A stretch of DNA of 64,000 bases from Trileptium ribeirensis (GCA_030248225.1 JASANE010000611.1:31823-95822); one strand, 5' to 3'; counted from the stretch's first letter, positions 35,501-49,540 are shown. The notes: generated by a model not told the origin, from the letters alone. Translations and numbers: made by a program.

Positions 35501-36396
35501 GTGATATCTTACGTAGCGAGCGCATTCTATAAAATTCAAATATCAATTGCAGTGAATTTGACGCTAAACTTATTATACCGGGAGAATATAAACACACACG
35601 CAAACATTATACGTGTTTGTCTTTAGTTTATCGTTTGGATTATATGTCGATAGTATAAAGTGTCTTACCCCTCTGTATACATACTTTACTTCTATATGTC
35701 TACACATTATGTGGGTGTTATACGGCGTTTACGTTATAATGTCCCCAGCGTTTGGAACCTAATGTACGCCATACAGTGTCAGGCACACTCTCGACAACAG
35801 GGTGTCTTTGACACCCCCATGTTTTGAATAAATTTTCTCAAGGGTAGCCAGTTAGGGGTATTGATACTTCTCTACAGTGTCAAGCACACCGTTTCTTCTT
35901 GCAGTTTTATTGACAGTATGCTTCATTATTTCATCAACGGACATACAACCAAGATACAAATATCATGAATTAAAAAGGCCGACAAACCGCATTAGCTACA
36001 GACGGTGTCCGTTATAGTTACGTCGCCCCAAATTGGTAATTAAGGGTGTGTACGATACCGCAAAGGAAAATGTAGTAGCTAGGGGTATGCGTACACCCTC
36101 GGCAATTGATTTGCAGTATGGGTGCCACCCTGACTGTCTGTGCGGTAGGGTCGCGACTACAGGGGGACAAAAGTTCCAAACAGCGGGGATATTATAATGT
36201 GACCGGCGCATTAAAGCTTAAAAGCTTAATTTCGGCTGTCCCTGATATGTTTGTGCGCATAAATCTTATATATCGTATGTATTTATTACAGTTGGGGTTT
36301 AGCCTAGGTAATTGCTACCATTAATTGTTCCGCTGCTGCTGCGTAACCTTTGAGTAAACTAAGTAACTGCTGCAGCAATCTCTATGATTTTTTCAG

Positions 36397-36582
36397 TACT
36401 TAAACAAACTAGAAAGATGGATGGGCGAGGATGTAAATGTTGATCTAAATCGTCTTTCCAAAAGTGTGGTGGTTTTCAAACGGTTTTTGCTGGCCCTAAC
36501 CGCGAAATTCGGGAAGCTAGCTTTTTGTGCGTGGCCGGGTTGTCTAGTCCAGAAGGTCTGCTTAACTGCCGCTTGCACCTGA
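36397..36582 (+). CDS. Candidate terminal exon of an unidentified gene
   Basis: After a good acceptor ('gattttttcag') a 61-codon open frame reads YLNKLERWMGEDVNVDLNRL and continues to a TGA at 36580-36582. The composition is balanced and unlike the T-rich noise nearby. I do not recognise the protein. The minus strand is also open here, so coding strand is uncertain. Confidence 0.25.
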   Translation, partial: YLNKLERWMGEDVNVDLNRLSKSVVVFKRFLLALTAKFGKLAFCAWPGCLVQKVCLTAACT

Positions 36583-38960
36583 ATTTTTACATTTGGGGTC
36601 GTTTTTTGTTCTAAGCAAATAAATGATGCTCCTAATATATAAAATAATTAGGGCACTAACGTTGCACTAAAAAAGTGGTCGAAGTCCTTGTTGTGGCTTT
36701 TATTTAATTGATGGACTTGATAAACGGTGTAGATATATGCCAAAGTCGAGTCGATCCAGGTTCACAAATATTAAAGAGCAGAACTATAGAAGCATAGGTC
36801 ACAATCATACATTCTCGTATGGGCCAGACGGATTATCTTCCTGGAGTTGGGTACCGCGCCGCACCGCCGCGGTTATCCAATGCGCGCAGAAATTGGGGGA
36901 ATTAACAACCGATCCTTCGTAACTAAAGATGCAAGTGTTGCCTGGTCAGTTAAGAAATGGAATAATTTGATAAATAACCGCACAGGTTTTACCAATAATT
37001 ACTGCTACGCTTAAATCGCTATCGCTATGACCATTTTTCAAAGATTTTTCATTGTCTGCATGCACTACTTAGACCTGGTTAATGTTACAATAATCTTGGT
37101 ATTCATGCTTTGCCAGGCACTAAAATAAAAGCTTCCGTAGTGTCAGCTGGCCTATAGCGGATGATAGTAAAATTGATTGTTATGATTGAAGAATACAGGG
37201 GCATGGTACGTAAAACGGTTGATAACAATTGACAATATGCTTGAAAACATAAATATATGCGTAGATGATGGGATGTTGGGTATATAAATATAAATGACAC
37301 GTTGCTCTCTGAAATATAAAAAATCAGGCGTAAATTCCAACTTTTGAGAACATCAACAAAAATAAAATATATTTCAGTAATATTGTTCAGAGCTTTTGTT
37401 GCCACCTCGGCTAAAATCATTGCGCAGTAGCCGAAAATCACATAAATTATAAATTTTTGGCTAAGTGTTTATGGTTAAGCTGCTTCCGTGCAATTTTTTT
37501 ACAATAATTTTGCATCTTCAATGCTTAGTTGCAGTTGGATTCCCGATGCCAATGCAGTGTATAACTATTTGCTGTGCGTTCTATTTTCTTGTCAAAAGCA
37601 ACCGTACAGTGTTTTAATAATTGTATTATAATTCATTACCAACAAAAATGTAATAATTACATAATTGTTACGTTAGTACCAATAAATGTAAAATTATGTA
37701 TATAATATCCTTGTACATTTTATTGTTTTATAGTGGCTTTTAAGTATGTTATCATTGTGCTCATTTTGTGATAGCTTATCTGTAATCATAGTTATATGTG
37801 CCACGGTTATTGATCCTTTTCCGGACTTATATATCAATATTCGTTTACTAGTTCTGGTATAAATTACAAAGTGCACAGTATTGTACAAATAATTTTTTTG
37901 TTCCAAAAACCGACTCAACTCTAGATATCGTTTGTGGTTTTGCAAAATAAATATAGTTAATTGAAAAGGAGGGGGCCTTTGGCGACCCGAATTTTTCCAA
38001 AATATTGCGCGTTCACGCAAATAATATTTTATATATATACGTATAGTATACAATTTTTAATACATGTGTTTCGCGTGTCGTATAACACAATTTATATTAA
38101 TGGATTTGTGGAAATTATAATCGGCGCATAAATTGTACAGATAGGCAGTTAGCTTGTTTGGGGGCCGCTGTTCTCATGATTTCCTAATTAACAAAACCTG
38201 CACGAATTGGAGACTTATACTTTGATCATTTGTGATTCTCAACATTTTAGGTTATAACTCTACTCCGGGGCATTGTATCGAAATAATAAAACGCTTCCTT
38301 TCATCGGGAACAATCAACTGCATTTTGTCAGAGCAACCATTTTCGAGACACTTTACCAAGTTTAAAAAATACCCCCGTAAATGTGAAATTTTCGACAAAG
38401 TAGGTTTTTTACTTATTGTGGATGAAGAATCGGCTTATAGGGATTGTAAACTACGTGCCTGCAATATAACGTTACTTTTAGTCGCTTAATTGATTATTTC
38501 CTATTTAGTTTGGATATATATACTTGAATAAAATATTTTAGAAGGGAGATTACCAGCCCTGTCATGCAAATTTCTACAACAATCTTGTGACCGTATGTTA
38601 TTATATATTTCAATGTTTTTACAAGTCCTAATTTTTACACAGTATCCCATCTGCGTTGATAAGAGCGAGCCCTACTTTGCTGTTATATATTCCGAGACAT
38701 TTAGTGATATTTTGGATTTGGTTTGGAAATTTAACAAGAATACAAATACACTTATGTATATATAACATTGATATCTATATATTAACACCCGGCGAATCAG
38801 TTCTATCACAAATCCTGTCGTTTCATCTTTAAACAACGATTCTCAACAACGATGTAAGAAATAATGCCGAATTATATATATATAAATCATAGTTGTATTT
38901 TTGCGTGTTTTACCGAGCGTTACTTTGGGCGTCAAACATAATTTTAAATATTTTCAAGTT

Positions 38961-40602
38961 ATGCGTCTTTCACACAGAGGTGTGTACACACACGAACTGC
39001 ACACCGTAGACACGTCGCGCAACAATTGCACGAAAAATGAAGACCGGCTTTCCGTTGCACGCAAAACGAAGACAATGGCTTTCCATTGCCCGCAAAATGC
39101 TAATAACGCGCTTCTATTTCCACGTGTCGAGTGAAATATTGCTGGCTATTACTATACGGTCAGTGCAATGGTAGCTTCTATATTTGTAGCTTGCGGGCAA
39201 TGGTTGATACCATATCTACAAAAACTAGCAATCGCAGCAACCATATCTGCATCTTTGTGCAATTAGCAGTGGTAGCGTCTATATTTATAGCTTGCGTACA
39301 ATGATTGATACCATATTTACAAAAACTAGCAATCGCAGCAGCCATATCTGCATATTTGTGCAACCGTAGTGCTTATATGTACTGGTTGCAGGCAATAGAA
39401 CTACAATGCCTACAAAATGTGTGCAGTTTTAGAGACCGTGACTACAACTACCAGCTTTGATATTGGTGCCCCCTCCAGTTTGATTTTGGTGCCACCCTAA
39501 AGTTTTATATTGGTGTACTCCTCCAGTATGATATTGGTGCACCGCGTCAGTTTGATGTTGGTGCTCCCTACAGTTTGATATGATGCCCCATCCACTTTGA
39601 TATTCGTGGAACCTGCCAGTTTGATATTGGTGTGCACCTCCAGTTTGATATTGGTGCCACTCTTCAGTTTGATAGTGGTGCACCCCTCCAGTTTAATATT
39701 GATGCGCACTGCAGTTTGATATTGGTACCCCCTCCAATTTAGCAGTGGTGCTCCCATCCAGCTTGATATTGTTGTCCTCTTCCAGCTTTATATTGGTGCA
39801 CCCCCTCTAGTTTGATATTGGTGCCCCTTGCAGTTTAATAGTGCACCCTCCAGTTTATTTTGGCACCCCTCCAGTTTTATATTTGTATCCTTCTCCTGTT
39901 TGATATTGATGCACCCCCACTAGTTGATCGTCGTCCTAGGCGGTTGCCGAACTGTTGGGGGTGCGGGATCAACACAACTCACCTATGGGTTCGGCGCTTG
40001 CTGCGACCGGAGGGGTGGTACCCACAGAGGGTACACCAGGGCCTTGGGGGTTAGCTCCCTGAATCCCTGCATTCGGCACATATAATGTATACAGATATAT
40101 TGTAAAAAATTGAAAAGCCCAATTACATCCGTTATCTTCGTATGAGCAGTCAGAATAATTTTATATGTCACTATAGTAACTGAAACTAGTTCAAATAAAC
40201 ACGGGTTGTAACGCCACAAAAAGATCACACCCTTTGTCTCCCTTTGAGCATATATGGTATTAATGCATTGCCATAGGAATGGGACATGGCACAGGCTGAT
40301 TTTTTTTCTCCGTAGCGACACTAAATTGCAATGCGATTATACATTTCAGAAAATTATTATTTATATACCTAAGAGTGAAAGATCTAATCTTAGTTTGTTT
40401 ACAAGAAACGCATATTTAAATTTAATATTTTTCTGAAACTTTCGATTTAACATTCTCTGGAACCTTTTAAATATACTGCGCTTTTAATTAATTTGAGAAC
40501 AACTACGATAAACATGGCTTTATACGGTGAAGGCAAGATTTGTACATATTTTATAAAAATTTGTAAAAATAGGTTTTAAGAGTATTATAGTTAATTGACA
40601 AT
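38961..40602 (+). repeat. Left arm of an older 5.3 kb foldback structure
   Basis: Inverted match to 41214-44240. Paired landmarks are 'gtgtgtacacacac' with its inverse near 44216-44233, 'gcaatggtagcttctatatt' with its inverse near 43998, the minisatellite, 'gcggttgccg', 'aagatcacaccctttgtctc' and 'agtattatagttaattgaca'. Arms are clearly diverged (many substitutions and indels) and unequal in length. No gene is recognised in the arm. Confidence 0.85.
39445..39925 (-). repeat. Minisatellite, about 24-25 bp unit, roughly 19 units
   Basis: Imperfect copies of 'ccagtttgatattggtgc' with a variable C-rich joint. The same unit appears in reverse complement at 42965-43895 in the opposite arm. Frames through it translate into NIKLE/TIKLE repeats and are not genes. 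Confidence 0.9.
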
Positions 40603-41213
40603 ATTGGATTATGTTTTCATTTAACAGGTCGTATATCGTTTGAAACATTGAATTGTATAAAAAGACAAAGCCGGCTTTGTTATTCATATATCTATTGTTT
40701 AGGAATTTTGTATATGTAATAAAATATCCACTTTGGGGTTTTTCCCAGCAAATTTGTGGATGAAATTTTTTACGAGAAATTGCAATTTCTGTGATGTGAT
40801 TTATAATATGATTGTAAGCATATAAAGCTATTATAGACTGTTCAATTTGCTTTTTTATTTCACGAAATCATTTTCAAACAGCCGTACCATTTAGGACCGC
40901 ACAATTCCCGAATCAAATATATATTTGCAATTGTAATGCTCAGCTTTGAACAGTGATCGAAGTGTCGTTATTTTGTTTGCATTGTTCAGTGAAGTACGCA
41001 TAGATACGCTGAGTGGTAGTTATGAGATATCAAATTGGGTTACATACAGATTTACACAGGCAGTGAATGGAAGATTTGAAAATTAAAGGAGGTGATATAG
41101 CAGTACGTCATAAAATGGACATTTGTAAATATTTTAATAATGAGTCCTTAATTCTAGTTGTGCGATATTAAATATAATATACAATTGCCATGAAAAGTGA
41201 AATGTGTTTTGTG
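40603..41213. other. Unique loop between the foldback arms
   Basis: About 610 bp of AT-rich, non-repeated sequence between the inverted arms. No open frame, RNA or transposase is recognised. If the structure is a foldback-type element, this would be its central segment. Confidence 0.5.
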
Positions 41214-44200
41214 TTGTCAATTAACTATAATACTCCTAAAACCTATTTTTGCAAATTTTTATAAAATACAAGCACAAAGGTAGTCCTTCCGTATACAACC
41301 GTCTTTATCGTAATTTTAGTTTTCAAATTACTAAAAAGTGTTTAAATATTTAAATGAGTTCCAGAGAATGTTATATCGAAAGTTTCAGAAAAATATTAAA
41401 TTTTAATATGCGTTTCTTGTAAGCAAACTAATGTTAGATCTTTCACTCTTAGATATGTATAATTGATAATTTTCTGAAATGTATAATCCCATTGCAATTT
41501 TGCGTCGCTACGGAGAAAAAATCAGCCTGAGCCATGTCCCATTCGTATTGTGACAATGCATTTAAATCATACATTGCTCAAAGGGAGACAAAGGGGTGAT
41601 CTTTTTTGGGGCGTTGCAACCCGTGTTTATTTTAACTACTCTCAGTTACTATAGTGACAAATGAAATTATTCTGATTGCCCATAGGAAGAGAACGTATGT
41701 AATTGGGTTTTTCAATTTTCTACAATATGCCGAACGCAGGGGTTCAGGGAGCTAACCCCCAAGGCCCTGGTGTACCCTCTGTGGGTACCGCCCGGCCACC
41801 CCTGGGGTCGCAGCAAGCGCTGAACACATAGGTGATTTGTGTTGACCCCGCAAACCCAACACCCCGGCAACCGCCTGCGACGACATTACCCCGAACCGTT
41901 ACTCCGGCAATCCCAATTAGACGACCTTACCACCCGCCGACCCTGGTTTTATCCGTTCATACTGCGGAACGTCAACATGTATAGTATATACGATGGAAAT
42001 ACGCGCATTACGAAGTGACATAGTTCTAAAATTTCGGTTAGATTTTGATTTCCGTCTGACTTGATTTGTTGGTAACGCCAGTCGACAACAAATACGTACA
42101 GTTATCGATGTCTATTGGATGGTTTCACTTGTCGATATTTTTAGTATATAATTGAACAGTGTCGGTAGTCCGTCATCGCAGACAATATTAAGTCAAATAT
42201 CAGTAAGTTGATAAGTAAGTATTGGTTTCGATTTTCATTGCATTCGATGTCTTATTTGTATCACTCGGTTAATCTAAACGAGTTGTTCGAGATAGCGGTC
42301 ATAATTAGAAATTGTTGGATTATACAAGTGCATAAAATAGTAGCATGATTCAATCTATCATTCTACAGTCGATTACTTTTGTCACCAGTTTTTTTACGAT
42401 CAGGCATTTTAAGTCATTCGATTTCAACATCAAAACTTTCTTTTGTAGATTGTTTTAAACAAGCTTTGGGGTTGCTAGATAAAACTATACCGCAAGCCAT
42501 CGGATTCAATTTTTACCAGAAGACTTATATAGACAATTTCTGATGACCTGTACGTAATGCGTAGCCAAGCATCTGAGTACAGAGTATATATATTCTTGTA
42601 ATCGGGTTCTTTGACCCTAAACCTATTGAATACCCAAGAAAAGGCATTAAATAGTCACGCTGGACTCCAGATAACCAAATCTTTGTATTCAGCCTTCAGA
42701 AATACCTATATAGACCATCCTTGATACCCTGCACGCAACGCATAACCAAACAATGAGAACTCACTGTATTTTGGAAATCGGGTTCGTCGACCTTAGCATT
42801 CATTAAATCCCATGATATAGTCAAGTTGGGCTCTAGGTAGCAAAAGAATCGTATCGAGCCTGCTTGGTAACCTAATAGCCATACGGTAAAAATACGCAAC
42901 AACATAGTTGATCACTTTCGTTGATTACTTACTGGTAGCTTGTCTCGTCGGCAGGGCGGTAAATTCTGGAGAGGGACACCACTATCAAACTGAAGGGGGC
43001 ACCAATAACAAACTAGAGGGGGACACCAATATCAAACTGGAGGGGGATATCATTATAAAACTATAGAGGGGCCCCAATAACAAACTAGAGGGTACACCGA
43101 TATATATAAAAGTGGAGGTGCACACCACTATAAAACTGGAGAGTGTCACCAATACCAAACTGGAGGGGGACACTACTATCAAACTGGAGGGGGTACCAAT
43201 AAAAAACCGGAGGGGACACCAATATCAAACTGGAGAGGGACACCAATATCAAACTGGAGGGGACACCACTGTCAAACTGGGGGGCACCAATAACAAACTG
43301 GAAGGCCACACCAATATCAAACTAGAGGGGGCACCACCATCAAACTAGAGGGGAGCACCAATATCAACCTGGAGATGGCACCAATAACAAACAGCGAGGG
43401 GGCACAAATAACAAACTAGTGGGGAACACCCATATCAAACTGGAGGAGGACACCACTATCAAACTAGAGGGGGCACCAATATCAAACTGGAGGGGGGCAT
43501 CACTATTAAACTGAAAGGGACACCAGTAACAAACTGGAAGGGGACACCAATATCAAACTGGAGGGGCACCAATATCAAACTGAAGGGGCACCAATAACAA
43601 ACTGTGGGGGACACCAATATGAAACAGGGAGGGAGCACAAATAAACTAGTGGGGAACACCAATATCGAACTGGAGGAGGACACCAATATCAAACTGGAGG
43701 GGGCACCACTATCAAACTGAAGGGGGCACCAGCAACAAACTGGAAAAGGACACCAATATCAAACTGGAGAGGGCACCAATTTCAAACTGAAGGGGCACCA
43801 ATAACAAACTGGTTGGAGGAACCAATATCAAACTGGGTGCACTAATAACAAACTGGAGGGGGCGCCAATATCAAACTAGAGGGAGCCACCAATATTTCAC
43901 GGCACAAGTATATATTCTCACTACAATTGCACAGATATGGTTGATGCGATTGACGTTGTAGCAGATATGGTATCAACCATTGCATGCAAGCTATAAATAT
44001 AGAAGCTACCATTCTCTGGCCGCATAGTAATAGCAATATTTCACTTGACATGTGGTAATAGAAGTACGTTATTAGCATTTTGCGGCCAATGTAAAGCCGT
44101 TGCCATCATTTTGAGTGAAATGGAAAGCCATTGTCTTTATTTTGCGTGCAATGGAAAGAAGTTATGTTTATTTTACGTGAAATTGTTGCGCGATTTGTCT

Positions 44201-44240
44201 ACGGTGTGCAGTTTGTGCACACACTTGTGTGTGAAAGGCG
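41214..44240 (-). repeat. Right arm of the 5.3 kb foldback structure
   Basis: Inverse of 38961-40602. It is longer because the minisatellite is about twice as long, and because about 1.1 kb (41890-42960) has no counterpart in the left arm. That extra part includes a dispersed repeat at 42590-42870 also seen near 7676-7800, 22230 and 31585. Confidence 0.85.
42965..43895 (+). repeat. Minisatellite, about 24-25 bp unit, roughly 37 units
   Basis: Imperfect copies of 'caccaatatcaaactggagg' with alternations 'aataacaaact' and 'actatcaaact'. Same unit as 39445-39925 in opposite orientation, about twice as long. Repeat-derived open frames on both strands are not genes. Confidence 0.9.
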
Positions 44241-45417
44241 CTTATTGCATCAGAGCTATTTAATTTAGCTTCATCAATAAACACCGGTTAATTGCGTAAA
44301 AACCTCTTCTCTGGTTGTGCCACTCATGAGTCTTCAGAGGGATGTACTAAAGTCCCCGTGTGAAAGGCAATACATTATAATGCTAGAAAAAGGGGCGGAA
44401 CCTCGCGACTTCAGCTCATGCTTAATTTCAAGCTTATATAAAGCCTAAACTTAGGCTTAGTAATAATACATATATATTTATGGCAGCGTGTATAGTTCGA
44501 TTAGGCCCGCGAGATTACTTTGGCTCTAGCTGGATTTTCTAATTATTAATTCATGCCTAATACGGCCCAAATAACCCCGAGGGGCGGAAAAAAATGCAGG
44601 CAATGCCGTTCTCGATATACTAGGAATAGTTTTAGCCTAAGTTAAGGTCCTTATATGAGATACACTAAGTCTCGGGCTCTCGCCCCCGAACCCCCGGTCT
44701 AAGCTGTTCTTTTTTCTAACGTTGTAACGTACCGCCCCTTAGAGTTGCTTGATCCCCTAATAGAATATAGTTTTATGTTCATAGCTTTGCGTTTGTGATG
44801 CTGTAGCGATTTCTTGTACACATTACCGTAAAAAGAGCACAGATTGGGTATATTCTAACTTTGCGCTCACCTAAACATTGGGCTGTAAATTTTACCAAAT
44901 TTATTGAATCTAAGATTATAAATCCTGTCAGCAGCTAAATTCAATGCTCAAGCACCCTGTTATTCTTTTGTCAGAGCAGCCGCTTTTGAGCTATATATGA
45001 ACCAACATTTATCGCAATGTGTCAGTTTTGACAAAGTTGGTACCATACCTGCGGCAGGCCTATGAATCTACACTGTAAAAACAGCTTATTTAAAATCAGT
45101 AGGACCCAACCGACTTACTAACATTGCCTCACATTTGGACTCAACTCGAGTGAATAAATGTTTGACTAAGAAAATGAGTTAATCTTTGATGCTGCAAGAA
45201 TCAGATTTCATACACTCCGGAGCAAGTGATGTTGTTTCCTTTTATTATGAGACATATATATTTAATACATTAAACGCATTTCTGTAACCTCATATTATAT
45301 TTGTCAATACCGTACGGAATGCTAAACCCTTAAAAGGAATAAAATTTGTTACCAAAGTAACAAATTGAGTCTATTTTGCAGTTTAGTTTCACATTGTGGT
45401 CTAGAGTGACTTCCCAG

Positions 45418-45472
45418 ATCAAGCAGAGAAGCGTATCCTTATGTCCATACAAGAAGAGCAAGTTTATTACTG
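45418..45472 (+). CDS. Candidate exon of an unidentified gene
   Basis: After 'gacttcccag' one frame reads QAEKRILMSIQEEQVYYW, with a gtgttt that could be a donor at 45473. The frame runs on to a TAG at 45501. It is short and protein-like, but no family is recognised and no partner exon is proven. Confidence 0.2.
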
Positions 45473-46547
45473 GTGTTTTGGTGACCGTGCCCGTCCAACT
45501 TAGTCATAGGCTTAGTAAAATGCAGGAATCACATCAATATCACTACCACTGCATATGAAACGCAGATATGGTTGCAAAATTCTACGGACGATGGTTTATA
45601 TAGTATCCACCACTGCCCAAGCATGTAAATATAATTGCAACCATTGCACACTAACTGGAGATATTGGAATGGTACGCACTGTTCCTATTTTGCCTGCAAT
45701 GATTGCAACCATATACTTAAAGTGGCCACTAGCTGAAGCATCGTAATGTGATTTCTGCATAAGGACCTTTAGCTTGGGTTAAGCGAACCGACGGCCACTG
45801 TTTTCATATATAACGCCCCTTAGCTTGCCTTTGGCAAGCATGAATATTGGTTTTGCTACGACTGTCCAAGGTTCGCAGGCTCAGGGGTTGCTAAGTTTTT
45901 GAAAATTTTAGAAACATAATTTTTCCCAAATTTGGTAGAATTTTACCCAGTTGTGCTAATTCTTTCCATTTTTTGCCAAAATGATCCCTAATTCTTACCA
46001 ATGTTCGCCAAGCTCAATGGTGTCAATTTCTCCAAATTTTCGACGCTCGTTAGGGGCGGGGTAGGGCATTGTCCGGTTCTCAACGAGGGCAACGCCAACA
46101 ACAACCCTCTTATGGATACCTATGGCTTTCAGTATGACTGAATACGATAGATGTATAGCAATTGTGCTTGCGTGGTATTCGTCAAATACCACGGACCTGC
46201 AACGCGAAAAATGCCCTATGTTTTCCTTAAAAGGTGTGAGTTAAATTTCAAATCATTTTTTGCTTTCTTGTCACGAGTAGTAAAATAAAAGCTCGGTCAT
46301 GATTTTGATATGTGTTGAAAATGACTTCAACGTTATTTTAACCTTTCATCGCCCGAATTAGCTAGCATATCGCGATTTGTTTTACAAACTCAAGTTTGCC
46401 CGGGCTGGGTGATTACAATCCTATTAAGGCAAACTAGAACTATCTAAGGCCGGTTGCTCAGTTCTCTGGAACCTTGCAATGCTAGCAAATAGCAACCTAT
46501 GAGCAAACATCGCCACATAACAAACATATAACGTATTGCAATAGTAG

Positions 46548-46679
46548 ATAAATTTTCGCATTTGAATACGTTATCCGTTGGACATGAAACAATTACTAAT
46601 GAATTGCTGGCGTACTACTGTCTTTATGGAGCTTTGAGGAAGCTCAATTTAGAACCTCAAAATAATCACTACGCGCAGG
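46548..46679 (+). CDS. Candidate exon of an unidentified gene
   Basis: After 'caatagtag' the frame reads SVGHETITNELLAYYCLYGA and then LRKLNLEPQNNHYAQ, before donor gtaact at 46680 (phase 1 out). The composition is convincingly protein-like. It does not join in phase to the next candidate at 47232, so at least one exon would be missing between them. Family unknown. Confidence 0.35.
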
Positions 46680-47231
46680 GTAACTGCACTCTCGTTGGAT
46701 CCTGTCTTTTAACTCTGAGCACGAAATATGTCAGTATTGAAGATACAGCGATGAAATATTGAAACCGTTCGACTCGGCTTGTCGAGGCGGCTTATAACTG
46801 ACCATTTAGGCTATAGTCAAAATTTTCAATTTTTTGTTATCATCGGTAATCGAAATGTTTCGAATTTTTTTACATATATTTGTAATACGAGCTATCTAGT
46901 GGCACCAAAATCACCACGATCTGTTCATACTGGACCGCAGTAAGTTCACCAAATTATCGCCCATAACTCGGTTTGGAAAAAAACTCTTATAACATTCACG
47001 AAGGTATCTTTGAAATACCCCCAATAATAATACGGTTCGAAGCAGTATAAATTGTACATCCATCGAGAAATATCATTTTCGATAATATCCGACAATGTAT
47101 CGGAATCTTGCAGTTTTTATACTAAAGACTAAACATAGGAGTTTTAGGTTGCTAAAAATACGACCCAAAGTATTCGAAAGTAAAGATGGTTCTTCTGTAG
47201 TGGCGAAAATAATCACATGATTTTTTGTCAG

Positions 47232-47349
47232 GGAAATGACCCGGATGCTGTTTCTGATCTACCTCGAGCACTAGAACTGACCGATGCCGTAATCACTGTA
47301 GCTTCGAAATTCTCTATATTCGGGCCTCCTGATAACCAAAAGGCGGGCG
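47232..47349 (+). CDS. Candidate exon of an unidentified gene
   Basis: Acceptor 'tttttgtcag', then GNDPDAVSDLPRALELTDAV followed by ITVASKFSIFGPPDNQKAG and a possible donor gtttct. It is protein-like with helix-forming character. It could be an upstream exon of the TOGARAM gene or of another gene; I could not align it to either. Confidence 0.35.
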
Positions 47350-49487
47350 GTTTCTTGAAATGCATTATAAGAAACTATTTTTTTTCAAACTTGCACGATT
47401 ATTTAGGCCCTATTTATATCTAATTATTACTACGTCAAATGTATCGCTCCGAATTTTCCCCATTAAGAAAATTGGTTTTATCATATATTAGAAATTATTC
47501 ATAGCTAAAATGACTGAAATTCATCAATTTTTAGAATTTCCAACACCTAAACTGTAAAATTTGGAAAACCAAAGTAACGGTGAAAATCTAAACAATGATT
47601 TTAGTAACAGATTAATTTTGGAAAACTTAAAAAAATATTTAGGAGCCAAAATGAAAATCACAAAAATTCTCTTTGTTAAATGGAACTTATGATCACTGCA
47701 AAACATAATTTTTTTTCACAAATTTTAAATTATTTTCTATTTTTTCTTCAATTGTAAATAATTTAAAGTATTTTTAAAGAATGAGAAAGCGGCACTTTTA
47801 TTTTCGATTTTGTACCAAAAGCAATATCTTAATTCACAAAAGAATGATATATACAATGTATGTATTTGAATATATATTTATATGAAAGATATGTGTAATT
47901 ATAAATTTTTATAGCTTGTTAGTTTGGAATGAAATATATTTAATGTATTAAATAAAATATATCTGATCTCTAAATGTATAATTTTTTAATATTTGTATGA
48001 AATAACATACACCTATACTTTATGTGGCTTTAAACAAGCTGTGTGCCACGTAACAAAGACTTATTATTTTACATTTCACACAGATCATGTGTAAATGGTC
48101 ACCCAATTTTGTAACGATTTCATGGAAATCATATGTATGCTTTATATTAAATCATATATATATTATAGTGTCAGCAAGGGACGAAATCTCAGCTCCCGTC
48201 GCACAAGAAAAACTTACCGCGCAATGCGTAATTAATCACGAAATTACATAAACAGCACTATGAACACCAGTTTTCACCGAAAGCTATCTTCAGCAGCCCC
48301 AAAAGTTATTTCCGCGGTAACTATTGTAACCTTGCAAGCACACATATTTATCAATATACCGGCTATAGCTAGGATGAAACACAATAATGTCAAAATTATG
48401 CGGATGTTATCAGTTATGGGTTCGCAAAAATTTAGCAGGAAGCAACTTTCATCAACCTATTGATTACTTTAGTTTAATTTTGCGTAATTTACAGCAGGAA
48501 TAATTGATCAAAATGTAATCTTAGTTTCTGGGGCTTCGCGTATTACTGATTTTCTTTAAGGAATAACAAATGACAGGTCAGTGCTCGACATCATGCTGAT
48601 TTCTATTTACCAGCATGAGACAGTTTCAGTATTTCAAAAATGTCAAGAAAGCTTACTTTTCGAATGTTTGACCAAAGTTGGAAATATCAAAGTTAGGCAG
48701 TGTTCTGCGACCCAATTGTTACAGTTCCGAGAACATTTTATAGCAGACGTATGTTAATTTATTGACTCATTTTATTGAAGGGAACTAGAAGTACCAGATA
48801 AGCGTTAGGTAATTTTATATAATAAACTTAATATCAGCTCTGGGTAAACGATTCGTGTTTCACCTGAAAGGAACTGAAATTCGCTATAAGTTTGAAACAA
48901 ATTTGTCACAAAACTGGAAGACCGGGTCCACTGGAATAAATATTTGACATTACACTAGGCAAGATCCTCAGGTATCTTATAATACCACAAACTAGAGATT
49001 GCACCTTACCTGTGATTCCGTACAAGATTTAAATTTTTAATGATAATGCAACAATTGTTGTTCACGAATGGAAGTTCTCGTAGTCAAATGTGTTATAATA
49101 TACATGCAGAAACTAAGTAGCATTGTACTAAATGTCACTTCTGTTAAATAATCTAAGACTAAATCGTGCATTATTTCCACTAGCTATGTGATCCTTTGGT
49201 GATTGCGAAATACTTGTTGTAATAATACAAGTTCATACCCACATTCAAAATGTTAATGTTACTATTTGGCATTATAATTTTAATTATTTAACATAACTTA
49301 TCAAAGCATTCGGATGGGCACAAACACCGTGGGCGACGGAAAACGAGCCCCCACCCCCAGAAATATGTCTGGGGTGGACGGCAATCTTGCAGGTCGTCCC
49401 CCAGAAATTTGCCAAGTTGGCAAATCATATATTCATATACAAAAGTATGCATCGCCCCCGTCTCCAGAACTCTACTAAGCTGGTCAA

Positions 49488-49489
<2 letters not shown>

Positions 49490-49518
<29 letters not shown>

Positions 49519-49540
49519 TTATGTATATATATATATTATG

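Larger units (their letters stand above)
44241..48068. other. Region between the foldback structure and the large palindrome
   Basis: Holds a repeat patch at 44560-44720 ('cccccgaacccccggtctaa') related to 4620-4700 and outlying 'gcagatatggttgca' segments near 45560 that resemble the foldback arms. Three candidate exons listed separately also lie here. Otherwise AT-rich sequence without recognised genes. Confidence 0.5.

Noticed and set aside
39429..43692. Several frames rich in NIKLE, TIKLEG or SSLILV repeats
   Set aside because: Direct translations of the 24-25 bp minisatellite on either strand.
39445..43895. CRISPR array
   Set aside because: The repeats are imperfect and contiguous, without unique spacers, and the window is animal nuclear DNA.
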